Below, in pieces: positions 24,438-36,373 of a stretch of DNA of 64,000 nucleotides (position 1 is the stretch's first letter; every line of letters starts with the position of its first letter). The notes beneath the pieces were generated by a model that saw only the letters and a list, made by a program, of their open reading frames with translations, had not been told where the DNA came from and made no database searches. The stretch is from assembly GCF_905220365.1 (NCBI RefSeq), contig NC_061154.1, forward strand, positions 11,222,001-11,286,000, given 5' to 3'. Position numbers and translations under genes: made by a program. Origin of the DNA: Vanessa cardui. Lineage: Eukaryota > Arthropoda > Insecta > Lepidoptera > Nymphalidae.

Positions 24438-24774
24438 GTCAAAAGGTATGTCAAAAACCTTTGAGAAAGACTTTGAAAAACCCTTTTATTATATCGGTCA
24501 TAAATTGGTGTATATGTATATCTGTCTCTGTAGTAATTAATATATTCCACCATTATTGCTCAACCAATATTCATTTTTATGGCTTATTTCATTTTACGCA
24601 AATATTGTTGAATAGTTACGGTTAAGTGTATTTGGTGGTGTGTTCAAGCTAAAGTTATTTATTCGTACCGAATTACAAATAATTATTATTTTTTATAGAA
24701 TTTTCAAGAAATATTCTTAAAAGAAAACGAGAACCTAATTTATTTAATACTTAAAAAAATATATAAGAGTAAAG
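24438..24774. other. AT-rich non-coding DNA
   Basis: Nothing supportable was found here. Confidence 0.5.
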
Positions 24775-24998
24775 TAGCAGCCTGTAAATTTTCCAATGCT
24801 GGGATAAGGCCTCCTCTTCCATTAAGGAAAGGGTTTGGAACATATTCCACCACGCTGTTCCAACGCGGGTTGGTGGAATGCACATATGGCAGAATTTCAA
24901 TGTAATTAGACATATGCAGGTTTTCTCACGACGTTTTCCTTCACCGCCGAGCACGAGATGAATTATAAACACAATGCACGCGTTCGAATCACTGGGCT
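24775..24998 (-). repeat. tRNA-type SINE lacking most of its head
   Basis: Minus-strand copy with the complete body from 'cagcctgtaaattttcc' on the plus strand to 'gccgagcacgagatgaatta', and a remnant head (gcgttcgaatcactgggc) lacking the central tRNA part. Confidence 0.8.
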
Positions 24999-25329
24999 AG
25001 TTTAGAAATCTTCTTAAAATATATATACTTTTGTATTTTTATATCACTTTACAGATAGATCTATACGTTAAAATGATCACTATATAATCGTTTATCGATC
25101 GCCTATGTGTTTTGAAATTAAACTCAAAAACTACCGGAGGAAGGAGGGCAAAGGACAGAGTTACTTTTGGTTTTGACGAAGGTTGAAATCTATGTTTCAT
25201 TAAGTTTGTATACTAATTTGCTGAAGAATTGCAATGATCGTTGATGATGGTTTACTGACGACTAAATGTAAATACAGTTACATACATTGTGAAACAACAT
25301 TAAACTAAAACTTATTTATTCAATAGAAG
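24999..25329. other. AT-rich non-coding DNA
   Basis: Nothing supportable was found here. Confidence 0.5.
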
Positions 25330-25425
25330 TATTAAAATTATCGATAATTAAACAAAACACTATCATCGGTTCGGAAAAGAAAATACCCTGACCTGAAAAG
25401 AATTGGCGAAAGTAATTCAGCGGAT
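25330..25425 (-). repeat. Decayed LINE 3'-tail fragment
   Basis: The plus strand 'tatcatcggttcggaaaag' then 'ctgacctgaaaagaattggc' matches 20150-20222 with substitutions. Confidence 0.55.
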
Positions 25426-26157
25426 CTTTTTTTATAATACATACACAAAGTATTCCTATAAGATTTTACTATATCTATACTTGTACAAAGTTGTACAGAA
25501 TCCAATTAATCAGAGATTCTCATTACGTTGCACACTACATGCGTCTTACTTTACTTTCAGTTCTCAGAATATGTATTTTGCTTGTAAGCAGCCCTACACT
25601 ATCTTAGAAATTAACTCTCAATCAAATGCTCTTTGAACATGTTTCTTTTATTTTCCAGTGTGATAAATACTTTTAGTAATTTAATTTAATAACTTGAATC
25701 ATTATGGTGGTACTTATATGGTGTTTACAAAAATAAAATAAGCAAAACCCAGCAGACGTGACATTGTAAGATTTATATATTTTTTTAGCTTTAAATAATA
25801 TTTTATTAATTTCTCAATACCATATGACCTTAGTGTACAAAGTCGATTACTTTTATGGGTTGCGTAAAATATTTTAGTACTACTACTTTTGTACAGGAAG
25901 TAGAACTAAAAAATCATATGTATTTATTTGTCCGTACTTACGTTTGGCTTACTTTGCGAGATTGATCTCTATAAAAAAACTCTTTTACTATAATCCGATA
26001 ATATGATAGTGCAATAAAGTGACTTTGTTTATGAAAACATCTTAACACATTTGTTCATTTCAATTTTCATAGCTATATAAATAGCTTTTTGTTTAGTGCA
26101 ATTGTTTATCTCATATTTGATTATTCAAGGAAGAATTCAGTACAAAGGAGTTATGTT
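25426..26157. other. AT-rich non-coding DNA
   Basis: Nothing supportable was found here. Confidence 0.5.
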
Positions 26158-26295
26158 TGACCATCATCATCCTCCTGCCCTTATCCCAATTTTATTTGGG
26201 GTCGGCGCACCATGTCTTCTCCTTCCATATTTCTCTGTAAGACGTCATCTCATAAGTAACATTCTTTCTACCATATCGTCTTTCACACAATCAAA
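26158..26295 (-). repeat. RTE-like LINE 3' fragment
   Basis: It starts 'catcatcctcctgccctt' and ends 'accatatcgtctttcacacaa', sharing both ends with 21325-21400. It keeps the word 'tttggggtcggcgcaccatg' that is lost there. This is the 3' end of the element at 21305, in the same orientation. Confidence 0.65.
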
Positions 26296-27960
26296 TTAAA
26301 TGTTTGACCATAAACACTAAAAATAAAATATTATTATCAATTAATATACATTAAATGTATAATCATAACCGTAATTAGTTTAATAAGTAAAAGATTATAA
26401 AGGCAAAAACCGTATGATTTATAAATATATTTAAAAATATACAAAGAGATACTTTACAAAAGGTTTTATAAAAACCACTTCTTTTGTTTTAATAAAAAAA
26501 AAGTTTTTTAGGCGCTTAGTAAATTTTCTTTTCGCGGAAAACCAATTCTCTCGTCGCATGTCATCCATTTTCAAACATGTACTTATTATTTCTTAAGACA
26601 GTCCCGGAGCCGCAGCAGCAAGGCGAAATTACCTCCAAACAAACTGCTTTTACTTTTAATACTATAGTATTAATTCTTTAAATGACAAAGTCTATCAATC
26701 TTTTCGGTAGATAAACGCATGTTTCTACACGATTGTTTGTGAAAAAAACGTTATATTGGGATTTCCCGCCTACGAGAAGGGCGGATAAGGGCCACACGGG
26801 TGAAATATGAAACTTAGGTTAGTTCAGGCGCGTTGTTCACGATGTATCGCTTTTTCATATACACGTCCTTAGTACGTAGAACGTTGTGTAGCGTAGCTAA
26901 GCGTAGCTTAATGCAGCATAGTTATTATTTTATTACTTGTCATTCTTAAACATTTTTGGAATACCCATATAAAACTGTGGTCTATGTAGGTACATCGCTT
27001 ACTAGTTACTAATGATAATTCCGATTCTAATCCAGGGCTATAACTGATTCGATATGCTTTTGTTTTCAATCATTTATTCGAATGTAAACTAAGCCGATAG
27101 AATCTAATTGAGCCTGGGATTAGGTTCGCATCTGCACACAGGTCGGCTTCTATACTAATGTGTGGTACTTAATGTCCTTGTGATTGCTTTTGCGCTAATG
27201 GTATTGAAATAACAATTTCATAGCGAAATATGCATGTATGCATTTTTTACTTCGTAGCTTCATACCAAAGTATTACTATATTGAATTGGCTAACTAATTT
27301 TATTGTGTCGCCAGGAATTTACTGTTATTAAAATGTGATGACATACGTCGAATATAAATACTTCTAAGGGTTGTTGTATTTATTTAATGTAAAATTTGTA
27401 TGATAATACAAGCATTTAAAATGTGATATTTACCATGTTTTTATTTTTATTTGGTTGAGCTCGTCGTTTCGAGATAATTATTATACATTCGAATGTCGAA
27501 ATATCGAGCTCGATCATATTAATAAAAACCTGGTAAATAACCCGTTTTAAATACTCGTAGTTATAAAAAAAACTATAACAATTTAAAATCTTGAATAAAA
27601 ATGATAAGAAATAACTTAAGCAAAAAAGAATATTGATGATATCTGACATATATCAGCATTTATGTTTGCTTCCAATAGATAATGACCTATATGTCGCGTT
27701 GAATTGCCTATTTTTTACTGAATCAAACCCGTACTTATGAAGTAGCTAATCAAGAGTCGTAACGTAAGACATTGAGTGTTATGAGTGCTGGGAATAATTA
27801 CGTTCTTATTTCGAGAAGGGAATTAAGTATGATAGTGAATGTGTGTAGTGATAATAATCAACAAACTTCCTAAGTTTTAATGTTTGCCTCCGTATAATGG
27901 ATGAGTAGCTACTGTAGGAAATATGAACTTGTATAAATGCTGTTTAGCACTTTATATTAT
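26296..27960. other. Non-coding DNA
   Basis: No gene was seen. A G+C-richer patch near 26755-26900 contains the short repeated word gcgtagct. Confidence 0.5.
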
Positions 27961-27964
27961 AAAA

Positions 27965-28257
27965 AAGTCCCCGGCCGCATCTGTCAACATGTTCGCGATA
28001 AATTTCAAAACTACTGAAAGCATTTTCATGCGGTTTTCACGAATAGATAGGATTCAGAAGGAAGGTTTACCTAAGTATATAATTTATTAGGGTTTTCGTA
28101 TAAATAAGTGGAAATAAAGCGATAGTTGTTAAACATGTCGGAAAAAAGCAACAAAAACTATCTAAATAAAAGGTCAAAATATTATTAATAAAACTACATA
28201 AGTTTTACACACACCATAAGTTTTGTACACCCGTGCGAAGCCGGGACGGGTTGCTAG
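27965..28257 (+). mobile_element. Helitron-like element, 5' end uncertain
   Basis: The 3' end carries 'cacccgtgcgaagccgggac' and then 'gggttgCTAG' followed by T. A G+C-rich hairpin-forming tract a few bases before CTAG is the Helitron 3' signature. The body ('aatttcaaaactactgaaag', 'catgcggttttcac') is of the same general type. No clear TC start was found, so it is probably 5'-truncated. Confidence 0.6.
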
Positions 28258-29403
28258 TAAGGAATTTAAATATTACTTAACGTATATCCATATGCTACTC
28301 GTTTGACTAAGTATTTTCATTTCACTGTCAAGTAATTGGGTTATAAATGCTCTTAATATATAATTTAATAAAACACATTTAAATAGGAAGTAGCTGATCA
28401 TATTAGAGACTGACGTGAGATGTGAAGAAAAAATTAATTATAATTATACAGTTTTACGACCATAGCATTGCAAAATCTCGATTCCACGGCATGCATCACT
28501 GAATTTTTAATTAAATATTTTTTTTTAATATTATATGTAATTGTCCATATTAAATAATTATCTCTCGATGTCTTTAACTGTAAAAGATAACAACGTGAGA
28601 AAACTTGCATGTCTGAGTTGCCTCCGAGATGTTGATGTTTGCGTTATCAAACTTCTACTGCTTTCGACTCGCACCGTTCTCTCAATCTTGAGGGCCTTTT
28701 CCAGCTGTAGGTTACTTATAAACAGGACTTATACTGTTATTTAACTGTAATTTCCACATGGGATTGAAACAAAGAAATATGTTATATAGATTGAAATATC
28801 TATATTAAAAAGAAAGATATCAACATCAGTTGTAACAAAATTATAATCGCGTTGTTGCATATATTATTACATACGGTGTTGACGGCGACGTCTCATAAGA
28901 CTAAATCTAGTGTAAAAATATAGTTTTCACTACTTACATTTCTCTTTCAGAGGTATCCTATGCTTACAAGTCGTAGTTGTATTCAAATTGTTGTTATATT
29001 TTTTTAGAGATTTTCACATGACACAGTCTAAGAAAACTTTCATTCTCAAGCAATAACAAGACAACATTAATATATAATAATTTGCTCTCGGTCCGTAATA
29101 GACGTGACAATGAAAGCCGCCCCACGCATCGAAGTTCATGCAATCATTTACAATATGCGTAAATACAGGAGTGGAGCCTGATTCTTAACCATTTTTATGT
29201 TCTCGGTATAAAAACATACTGATTTTAAGCGTTTTTGCTCAGTAAATCAAGTAGCTGTTGTTTTTCTTTGGAGTTGGTTTAGCGTTTACATACAATAAAC
29301 GATAAGTACTAGCTGATACAGCTGGCCTTATTGTTGTTGCTAAATGTCTGTGGGATGCATTTGAAGGTGAAATGATTCACCGCACCGTTTAAGTTGGTAG
29401 AAG
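28258..29403. other. AT-rich non-coding DNA
   Basis: Nothing supportable was found here. Confidence 0.5.
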
Positions 29404-29532
29404 CATTACTAGTCTACGAGTTTTCCACCAACCCGCATTGGAACAGCGTGGTGAAATATGTTCCAATCCTTCTCCTCAAAGGGAGAGTAGGCCTTTAGCC
29501 CAGCAGTGGGAATTTACAGACTGTTGTTGTGT
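29404..29532 (+). repeat. SINE 3' half
   Basis: From 'ttccaccaacccgcattgga' to 'cagcagtgggaatttacaga' and a ctgttgttgtgtt tail. It is well conserved but lacks the head and the first body half. It lies 58 bases before the mariner. Confidence 0.8.
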
Positions 29533-29772
29533 TTTAATATGGTAGCTCTGTACTTCTATTCTAGAATGACCAGTTGATTTTGGGGAAATATTAGGTTGGG
29601 GAAAAAGTCTTTTCGCATATAGTATGTATGAACTTGTAATAAAATCTCTTTGGCTATACCATTTGTATCTGGCTGGTTTTGGTATCATTAAAAAGTTTTA
29701 ATTTTAAAGAAGGCACTTCCAAATTCAAATTAGGAATTTGTGTGATTTTCATTTGTTTTTGTTGTTGTTAAA

Positions 29773-30798
29773 ATGAGTGAATCTAAAGAAGAAATTCGAT
29801 ACATTTTAAAATTTTACTATAAAAAAGGTAAAAATGCAACTCAAGCCGCGAAAAAAAATTGTGATGTTTATGGACCTAATACAGTATCTGTGAGAGTAGC
29901 GCAAGTTTGGTTTAAGCGTTTTCAAGCCGGAAATTTTGATATCAAAGATGCATCTCGCTCTGGTCGCCCTGTTACGGACAAAATTGATGCCATTTTTGAA
30001 AAAGTGGAGCAAGATCGGCATATTAGTAGTTACGATGTAGCTGAAGAACTGGCAATTGACCACAAAACGGTTTTGACTCATTTGAATAAAGTTGGGTACA
30101 CAAAAAAGCTCGATATATGGGTGCCTCATGAACTCACTGAAAGAAACCTAATGAACCGTGTACTCATTTGTGATTCTTTATTACGACGTAATGAAACCGA
30201 ACCATTTTTGAAGAAGCTGATAACTGGTGATGAAAAGTGGATCACATACGACAAGAACGTGCGAAAAAGATCGTGGTCAAAGGCCGGTCAAGCTTCACAG
30301 ACTGTGGCAAAACCCGGATTAACTCGCAACAAGGTAATGCTGTGTGTATGGTGGGATTGGAAGGGCATCATTCATTATGAGCTGTTACCGCCCGGCAGGA
30401 CCGTCGATTCAGAACTGTATTGCGAACAATTGATGAGATTGAAGCAAGAAATTGAGAGAAAGCGGCCAGAATTGATCAACAGAAGGGGTGTGGTTTTTCA
30501 CCATGACAACGCTAGATCTCACACATATTTAGCCACTCAACAAAAATTACGAGAGTTTGGCTGGGAGGTATTAATGCATCCGCCGTATAGTCCTGACCTT
30601 GCACATTCAGATTTTCATCTGTTTCGGTCTCTGCAGAATTCCTTAGGCAGTGTCAGGATAACAACACGAGAGGACTGCCAAAACCACTTGTCGCAGTTTT
30701 TCGATCAGAAGCCCCAAAATTTTTATAGCAATGGGATCATGTCACTACCAACAAGATGGCAAAAAGTTATGGAACAAAATGGCACCTACATACTTTAG
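29773..30798 (+). CDS. mariner transposase
   Basis: A full-length 341-residue transposase that would catalyse cut-and-paste movement of the surrounding element at TA sites, acting in the nucleus. The N-terminal DNA-binding part (about residues 1-110, two helix-turn-helix regions) includes a SGRP linker at 63-66. It is followed by the WVPHEL motif at 116-121 and the catalytic D,D34D domain: TGDEKW with D153, HDNARSH with D245 and YSPDLAHSD with D280, with exactly 34 residues between D245 and D280. The ATG at 29773 gives the normal family length. Two positions usually occupied by proline are changed, Ser249 in HDNARSH and His278 in PDLAHSD, both next to catalytic residues, so activity is uncertain. 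The subfamily is probably cecropia-like (from memory). There are no frameshifts or internal stops. Confidence 0.95.
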   Translation: MSESKEEIRYILKFYYKKGKNATQAAKKNCDVYGPNTVSVRVAQVWFKRFQAGNFDIKDASRSGRPVTDKIDAIFEKVEQDRHISSYDVAEELAIDHKTVLTHLNKVGYTKKLDIWVPHELTERNLMNRVLICDSLLRRNETEPFLKKLITGDEKWITYDKNVRKRSWSKAGQASQTVAKPGLTRNKVMLCVWWDWKGIIHYELLPPGRTVDSELYCEQLMRLKQEIERKRPELINRRGVVFHHDNARSHTYLATQQKLREFGWEVLMHPPYSPDLAHSDFHLFRSLQNSLGSVRITTREDCQNHLSQFFDQKPQNFYSNGIMSLPTRWQKVMEQNGTYIL

Positions 30799-30816
30799 TC
30801 AAATGTAAATAAACTA

Positions 30817-31694
30817 TACTCCAGCCAAATTCGATGTGGAATGTTTAACAACAAAGCGTTGCTTAGCAACCAACGTCAGGCAGATGCTCAAAACATTTTT
30901 AGAAATATGTAAAACAATTATTTTTGATGTTAATAAAAATTAAATTTGATGATTAATAATAAAATATTTAAGACAAAGGACTAAGCGCATTCTTGGTTAT
31001 AATTATAATACTTATGATCATCTGGAATAATGTAGATCTCAAAAACAATACCTCGAATTTTAAAATGATATCAGAAATTACCTCGTAGTTATATAATTCG
31101 CTTTATTAACTTTATCTATCGCCTCCCAAACGACAGGACTCATTATGATTAATTTGAAACAGTGATTTTAGTGCTACATTTATGCTAGCCAAAACAAGAT
31201 GTCTTTTTTTTTAATCTATGTGTAATGAAACGTTGTGTGTAATGTTAATATTCTTAACCTGTTGTGGTTATACTACCATTGTAATACGACTAAAAATATA
31301 CACCACCAATTACGTAGAGCCTGTATCGCTATTATATACCTTCCTAATTCTGCCAATTGCTTAAAAAACACTCCAAATGTTACAAACCTGCGATTTCTTT
31401 ACGTCAGTATTAAAATATAGGGTTGTTAGTTTTGTAGTAATATTATAGTGCTAATTAAAAAAATTTAAACTTTTATTTTAAGCTAATTTTCATATAAATT
31501 ATGTATTGACCGGCTAAATAAAATTTTTGGATTCTGTATTAAATTAAATTTTTTGTGTTTAAACAGGAAATTGTGTTATAATGAATATAGTTGTAATTAT
31601 AATAATTATTATTTTTTATTAAGAGTGTATCAACCCTAATTATGATGACACATGGTTTGTTTACTAAAATTCCAGATCGAATGTGGCTGGAGTA
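30817..31694. mobile_element. Non-coding TIR element nested in the mariner
   Basis: Bounded by TACTCCAGCC..TTCGAT.TGGA on the left and its reverse complement on the right (about 25 bp with two or three mismatches), with TA on each side (30815-30816 and 31695-31696). It holds no meaningful frame. The 878-bp length, TIRs and TA duplication fit a non-autonomous Tc1/mariner-superfamily element. The left subterminal part contains the small palindrome gttgcttagcaac. Confidence 0.8.
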
Positions 31695-31755
31695 TAAAAA
31701 AAAACTTTTTGAATTTTCATATAAAATACGAAGAAACTTTTTCCCCAACCTATTA

Positions 31756-32219
31756 AAACAAGTTTCGTATACAAATTATATAAATAGTATAAAAATTATA
31801 TAACAGGTAAAGAAAAACATGTAAGGCTAGGTATAGAAATAAAATAGAATGTCTCATTAGAACTGACATTTTTCTTGTAATATATCATTATTATTATTTA
31901 TATACTTTGCTAACATAACGGAGGTTACCCTACCTACGTATTTCATCTGTCTCGTCTCGTCGACATATAAGGGATATAAAATGAAATGAAATGCATTGCT
32001 CCAGGTTGCATATTTCCGTTCAGTGTTGTTATCTCATTTCAATCTAACATAAATAGGAGTAAAAATTATTTATATCTGTTTGCATCACAATTGAAAATAC
32101 GAAAAAAATTTTCAAAGTTCAGCTTTTAAAAGAATCGATAGGATATAAATAATTTATTGATATAATCATACTAATACGTAAATATAAGCTTAGTATACTT
32201 ATGTCGCATGTGCAGTATA
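31756..32219. other. AT-rich non-coding DNA
   Basis: Nothing supportable was found here. Confidence 0.5.
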
Positions 32220-32580
32220 CGCGGACAAAAAAACATAGTGTTATATAGTACACGCGCTATGCGCACAAAAGGTGTGTGAAATAGAGAGCGACGGCTTAGA
32301 GGAGTATAACGGCATAAGAGAAGCCGTCGTAACTACAAGCATAAGAGATATTTGGTATTTCTTACTTTATACTTTTTAAGCTATTGCATAGCTTCTATCG
32401 CGGGCCTTGAGCGCGGGGACCGAATCCAGAAATTCCGTAACGAAAAAACCTCACGCTCCCCACTCCGACGGGCCGTGCATCGTCTAACGTCGTTTCAGTT
32501 GGGCAGTTTTCGATACGGCGTTGTGTGCGTGCGATTAGACGTATTGTACGACTACGAAAATCGCAAACTTATGTTTCTTA
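32220..32580. repeat. Probable interspersed repeat, family unnamed
   Basis: Sequence such as 'agaagccgtcgtaactac', 'aagctattgcatagcttc', 'cgcgggccttgagcgcgggg' and 'gggcagttttcgatacggcg' looks like a repeat I have met in lepidopteran genomes. Its core word aagctattgcatag (32378-32391) recurs reversed at 32848-32861. The 83-codon plus frame over it is not supported as a gene. Confidence 0.45.
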
Positions 32581-32829
32581 TTTCAGTTATCATAAACCTA
32601 TAGTTTCAATGATACATACTCCTGAATGACCAACAGCTACTGTAAGATAATAAAACCCACATGTATTGCAAAATAATAAAAATATTTTAAGCAATATTAA
32701 CTTTTTATTTATTTAATAAAAGAAAAATTTGTTTTCTTATCGGTAACAACGCTCAAAAAGTGTAACTTGAATTAATATCAAAGACAAAGAAATGCTGCAT
32801 AATTAAAATAAATAAATAATTTTAATTGC

Positions 32830-32895
32830 ATAAGTAGATACAAAATACTATGCAATAGCTTTAACGCGGCAGTCCCCGAGTGCCACACGTCTTTT
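32830..32895 (-). repeat. Repeat fragment sharing a core with 32220-32580
   Basis: The reverse complement reads 'cactcggggactgccgcgtt' followed by 'aaagctattgcatag'. It shares a 14-base core with the repeat 460 bases to the left, in opposite orientation. Confidence 0.4.
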
Positions 32896-32984
32896 TTTTT
32901 TGGCAAATTTAATTTGCGAAATCATACTCTTGTTTACCAGGAGTACGATTTCGATATAGGCGATGCGGATGAAATTTCAAATTT

Positions 32985-33590
32985 CGACGATGTTAATATT
33001 TGATATTCAGCAGCCGATATTAATCACAATAATTCCATTCGATGAATATGTGTTGGAATATGACGAGTGAACCAACATATGTACTATATACGCAAAGGCA
33101 ATAGATCACGCTAGTCGGAAAGGGCTTGGTCGTCGATAATTCGAGTCGGAGTATATATACGTAAGGAGTTGGTACTGGGAAGACCTGTTCCTAGGTGAGA
33201 GCTCCATGTGGCGGCCTATGTGAAGAATCGTTTTGTCTTGCTGATCTCACCGAGATTTTTAGATAAATTAATTAGCTAAATGCTAAATTGGCTGTTCCTA
33301 ATTGGCTGTTGATATTGACTGAAAGTTTGAAACATTAATGCTCAGTAAAAGAGCCTAGTACGGGCTGCAGTAGCAATGGAAATGTTTTCAATTCGTAGAG
33401 ATACGACGAATGTTGATTTTTTAACGGTTAACGTGCAAACTTGTGTTATTTTGAGGTTTAATTGGAGGTTAAATTAGAGCACCGTATCAATGATCTTGAT
33501 GCTCCGAACTACCAAAAATCTGGTGATTCAGTTACATAATGTCCCAGAAAGCTAGGAATATAGAAAGTAGAAAGTTACAAAATCATACGA
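32985..33590 (-). pseudogene. Strongly decayed Jockey-like LINE copy
   Basis: Blocks such as 'ttcagcagccgatattaatc', 'ggaaagggcttggtcgtcga', 'taattcgagtcggag', 'cctaggtgagagctccatg', 'ccaaaaatctggtgattcag' and 'catgaatgtcccagaaagct'-like text run parallel to 35226-36050 with many substitutions and small indels. No frame stays open. It is an older copy of the same family and orientation as 34950-36200. Confidence 0.75.
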
Positions 33591-34949
33591 AAGAAGCACT
33601 TAGCGTCTTCTATGGCCGGCGATAATTTTCATCTACATACATATGCTCCACAAAAGTAATGTATCTGAGAAAATCTAACAGACTAACGCGATTATTCTTA
33701 ACAAATTGACATACATTTTATTTTCTACTGAATTATAAGTTCGGTAAACTTGAGTTATGCTTCACTTAAACATTTTATTGTATAAACCATTCAAAATTGT
33801 ATTTAATTTTAATTTCCCATGATTCACTTACTAGCAACAATTGTTTTAAATAATTTTACATTTATTGGTCTTAATTTTTCTTCAAGCTCACTTCTTGATT
33901 AAGAGTTAACCAATACCGATCGCGCCAGCTTCCTGATTATTGGGAAACATCCATGTTGAACATAATATTTCATACTGTACCCAATTTTCAAATCCAATGA
34001 TTTTTCAAGCGTTTAATTAAATTAAGAAGGATCAGCGATAAATACCGGATTTAAATTTAAAGCAACAGTAATCATACCCTGTTTTGAAGTCACATTTAAA
34101 ATAATTTATTATGCTCTTTAGTATGTATTTTAAATTTAACAAATACTATATTATTATTGGTTTCATATAAAATACAGGATATATTATGCTGCTTTGAAAC
34201 TATGTGTATTTATACAAACAAATCAGTTTTTGGCAATTAATAGTCTAAAAATAATATCAATTTCATTAAATAAATTAAACCAGCAATATATCCAATAATT
34301 ATTAAACTGATTTTGCTAAAATATTAATGAGGTGGATTTTTTGTGGTTATAATTTTAAACGTATAAAACATTCCCCAGTTCGACGTAATTTCGTGACCGT
34401 AAAACGTTCCATTCCGCAATTTAGTACCGAATTATTATTTTCCTTTCAACGGATCGTTGGATATATGACAGGTGACAAATTTCACCGAACGACGACATAG
34501 TTTCAATTTTGTGATAATTAAAATTATATTTCCAGTTATTCGATACCTGTTTAAAATCGGATAAATATGAAACATCAGTAGTTTTCGTACCAATGAACAA
34601 ATCACATGACACACTATATCAGATCAGGTGATAAAATATCATGTTTTACAATGGAAACTAATAAAATTTTATAATTAATAGTCAATTTTCATGGCCACTG
34701 ATGAATGGCATTGATCCAGAAAAATATTATACTTCACGTTCCTGCAATTAACCCGTTCAGTCAACCATTGTGACATAACGCTTCATTTTCCGAGGATATA
34801 TCAGTAACAAGAATTGTCACCTGCGTGTACCTTATAGCAAAATTAACTTAATAAATTTATTGTACAGTTGGCATAAAAGCGAATGACGCATTTACTTTTA
34901 ACTATGGGAATCAAAAATCGTATTGCTTATGAATAATTTTTTTTTATGA
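33591..34949. other. AT-rich non-coding DNA
   Basis: Nothing supportable was found here. Confidence 0.5.
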
Positions 34950-36200
34950 CATAGGTGGCAAACGCGCAGGAGACTCACTTGATGGAAAGTGACTACCACC
35001 GCCCATGGACATCTGCAACACCAAGGGGCTGGCAGGTGCGTTGCCGGCCTTCGGCTCTTTTCTTGGAAGTTCTCTAGTCGTATCGTTTCGGAAAAACCGC
35101 CGGCGAAAGCTGGTTCCACGAAGTGGTTGTGCGAGGCAGTAAATGTCTAAGAAATCGCGCTGTTGTGGTTTTTCGGACATCAAGGTGGTGCGGGTGAAAT
35201 TTTGACGAGATGTCCGAAGGTGAAATTCAGCAGCCGGGATTAATCCGAACAATTCCTCGGAACATTCCTCATGAAAAATTTGGTAGAAGATCCAACATAT
35301 CTACGCAAAGCCAAAGGATCAAGGAGATCGGAAAGGGCTTGATCGTCGATAACTCGAGCCGCTCTGCGTTGGATACGGTCAAATGGAAGGAGCTGGTACT
35401 GGGTAGCACCCACCCAGAGGTGAGAGCAGTACTCCACGTGAGGCCACTTTGCGCCTTGTAAAGTTTTAGGCGATGGGCCGACGTGAAATACTGTCTCGCC
35501 TTGCTGAGCACACCGAGCTTTTTTGAAGCCAATTTGGCATTGCCTTCCAATTGACCGCGGAACTGAACGAGACTCGAAATATTAATGCCAAGTATTCCAA
35601 TACTACCTGTAGCGGCTATAGGGATGTTCTTAAATCGTGGAGATACGATAAATACTGTTTTTTTTGCGGTTAACGCGCAATCTTGCGTCTTTTTGAGGTT
35701 GAAATGGACTAAATTTAGCCGGCCCCTGTTTGAGACTTCGTTTAGCGAAGACTCGATTTCAGACACAAGTTTGCTCCGGTTTCCTTCGACGTTTTCCCGA
35801 GAAATATTAGCGCGGCCAGTATATAAGGTGTCGACGGTACTGTCGTCTGCATAGCAATGAATGTTACCGATTTGCAACAAATCATTGATATGCAGAAGAA
35901 ACAGAGTACGTAGAAAGTAGCCTTGTTGGAACACCAACATTTTAAGTCAGAGCATGCACCGCCGACAACGACCTTGATGCTCTGATCTCCCAAAAATCTG
36001 GTAATCCAATTGCATAATTTCCCGGGAAGCCCATAGGAACGAAGCTTCGAAAGAAGTGCTTTGTGCCACACGCGATCGAAGGCCTTCGCTATGTCCAAGC
36101 TGGCTGCTTATGCCTCACCCATTTTCTCAACTGCTTTAGCCCATCTAAGAGTAAGGTAAACTAGAAGATCACCGGCCGACCGACCCCGACGGTAAAAATG
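34950..36200 (-). pseudogene. 5'-truncated Jockey-like LINE, reverse transcriptase to 3' end
   Basis: Minus-strand reading from about 36200 starts at a YRRGRSAGDLL-like reverse transcriptase block, passes an in-frame TAA near 36112, then DIAKAFDRVWH (motif A) in the frame 36098-35742. The next frame (35940-35269) holds LLHINDLLQIGN and the YADD catalytic box of motif C, then SKKLGVLSKARQYFT and HRLKLYKAQ. Frames 35437-35240 (MEYCSHLWVGA, RIQRRAARVIDD) and 35252-34944 (FGLIPAAEFH) continue the C-terminal region. At least three frameshifts break it. The amino-terminal endonuclease domain is absent. The 3' end lies near 34940 at a T-run. It belongs to the same family as the LINE interrupted at 17150-19150. 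Confidence 0.9.
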
Positions 36201-36373
36201 TAAAAGGTGGTTAGTAAAAAAGTGTATCAATTTAGTTCACTCACATTATTCGAATCTTACTGCATACACTTTTCAGTATGATTTCAATCTATCAGAGATG
36301 TACGCCCTTATAAAGCCAGTAGATATAGCAAAAATTATATCAAGACACAAATAATGTTTGGAGCGACTCAATT

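Larger units (their letters stand above)
29591..31753 (+). mobile_element. mariner-family DNA transposon with nested insert
   Basis: The left end TTAGGTTGGGGAAAAAGT matches, in reverse complement, the right end ACTTTTTCCCCAACCTAT, and similarity continues about 15 bases further inward. TA dinucleotides flank both ends (29589-29590 and 31754-31755). The total length is 2163 bp, longer than the usual 1.3 kb, because an 878-bp element lies at 30817-31694. Without it and its duplicated TA the mariner is 1283 bp. The intact transposase frame and good ends suggest a fairly recent insertion. Confidence 0.92.

Noticed and set aside
32352..32603. 83-codon plus-strand frame
   Set aside because: Lies within a probable interspersed repeat; no sign of a host gene.
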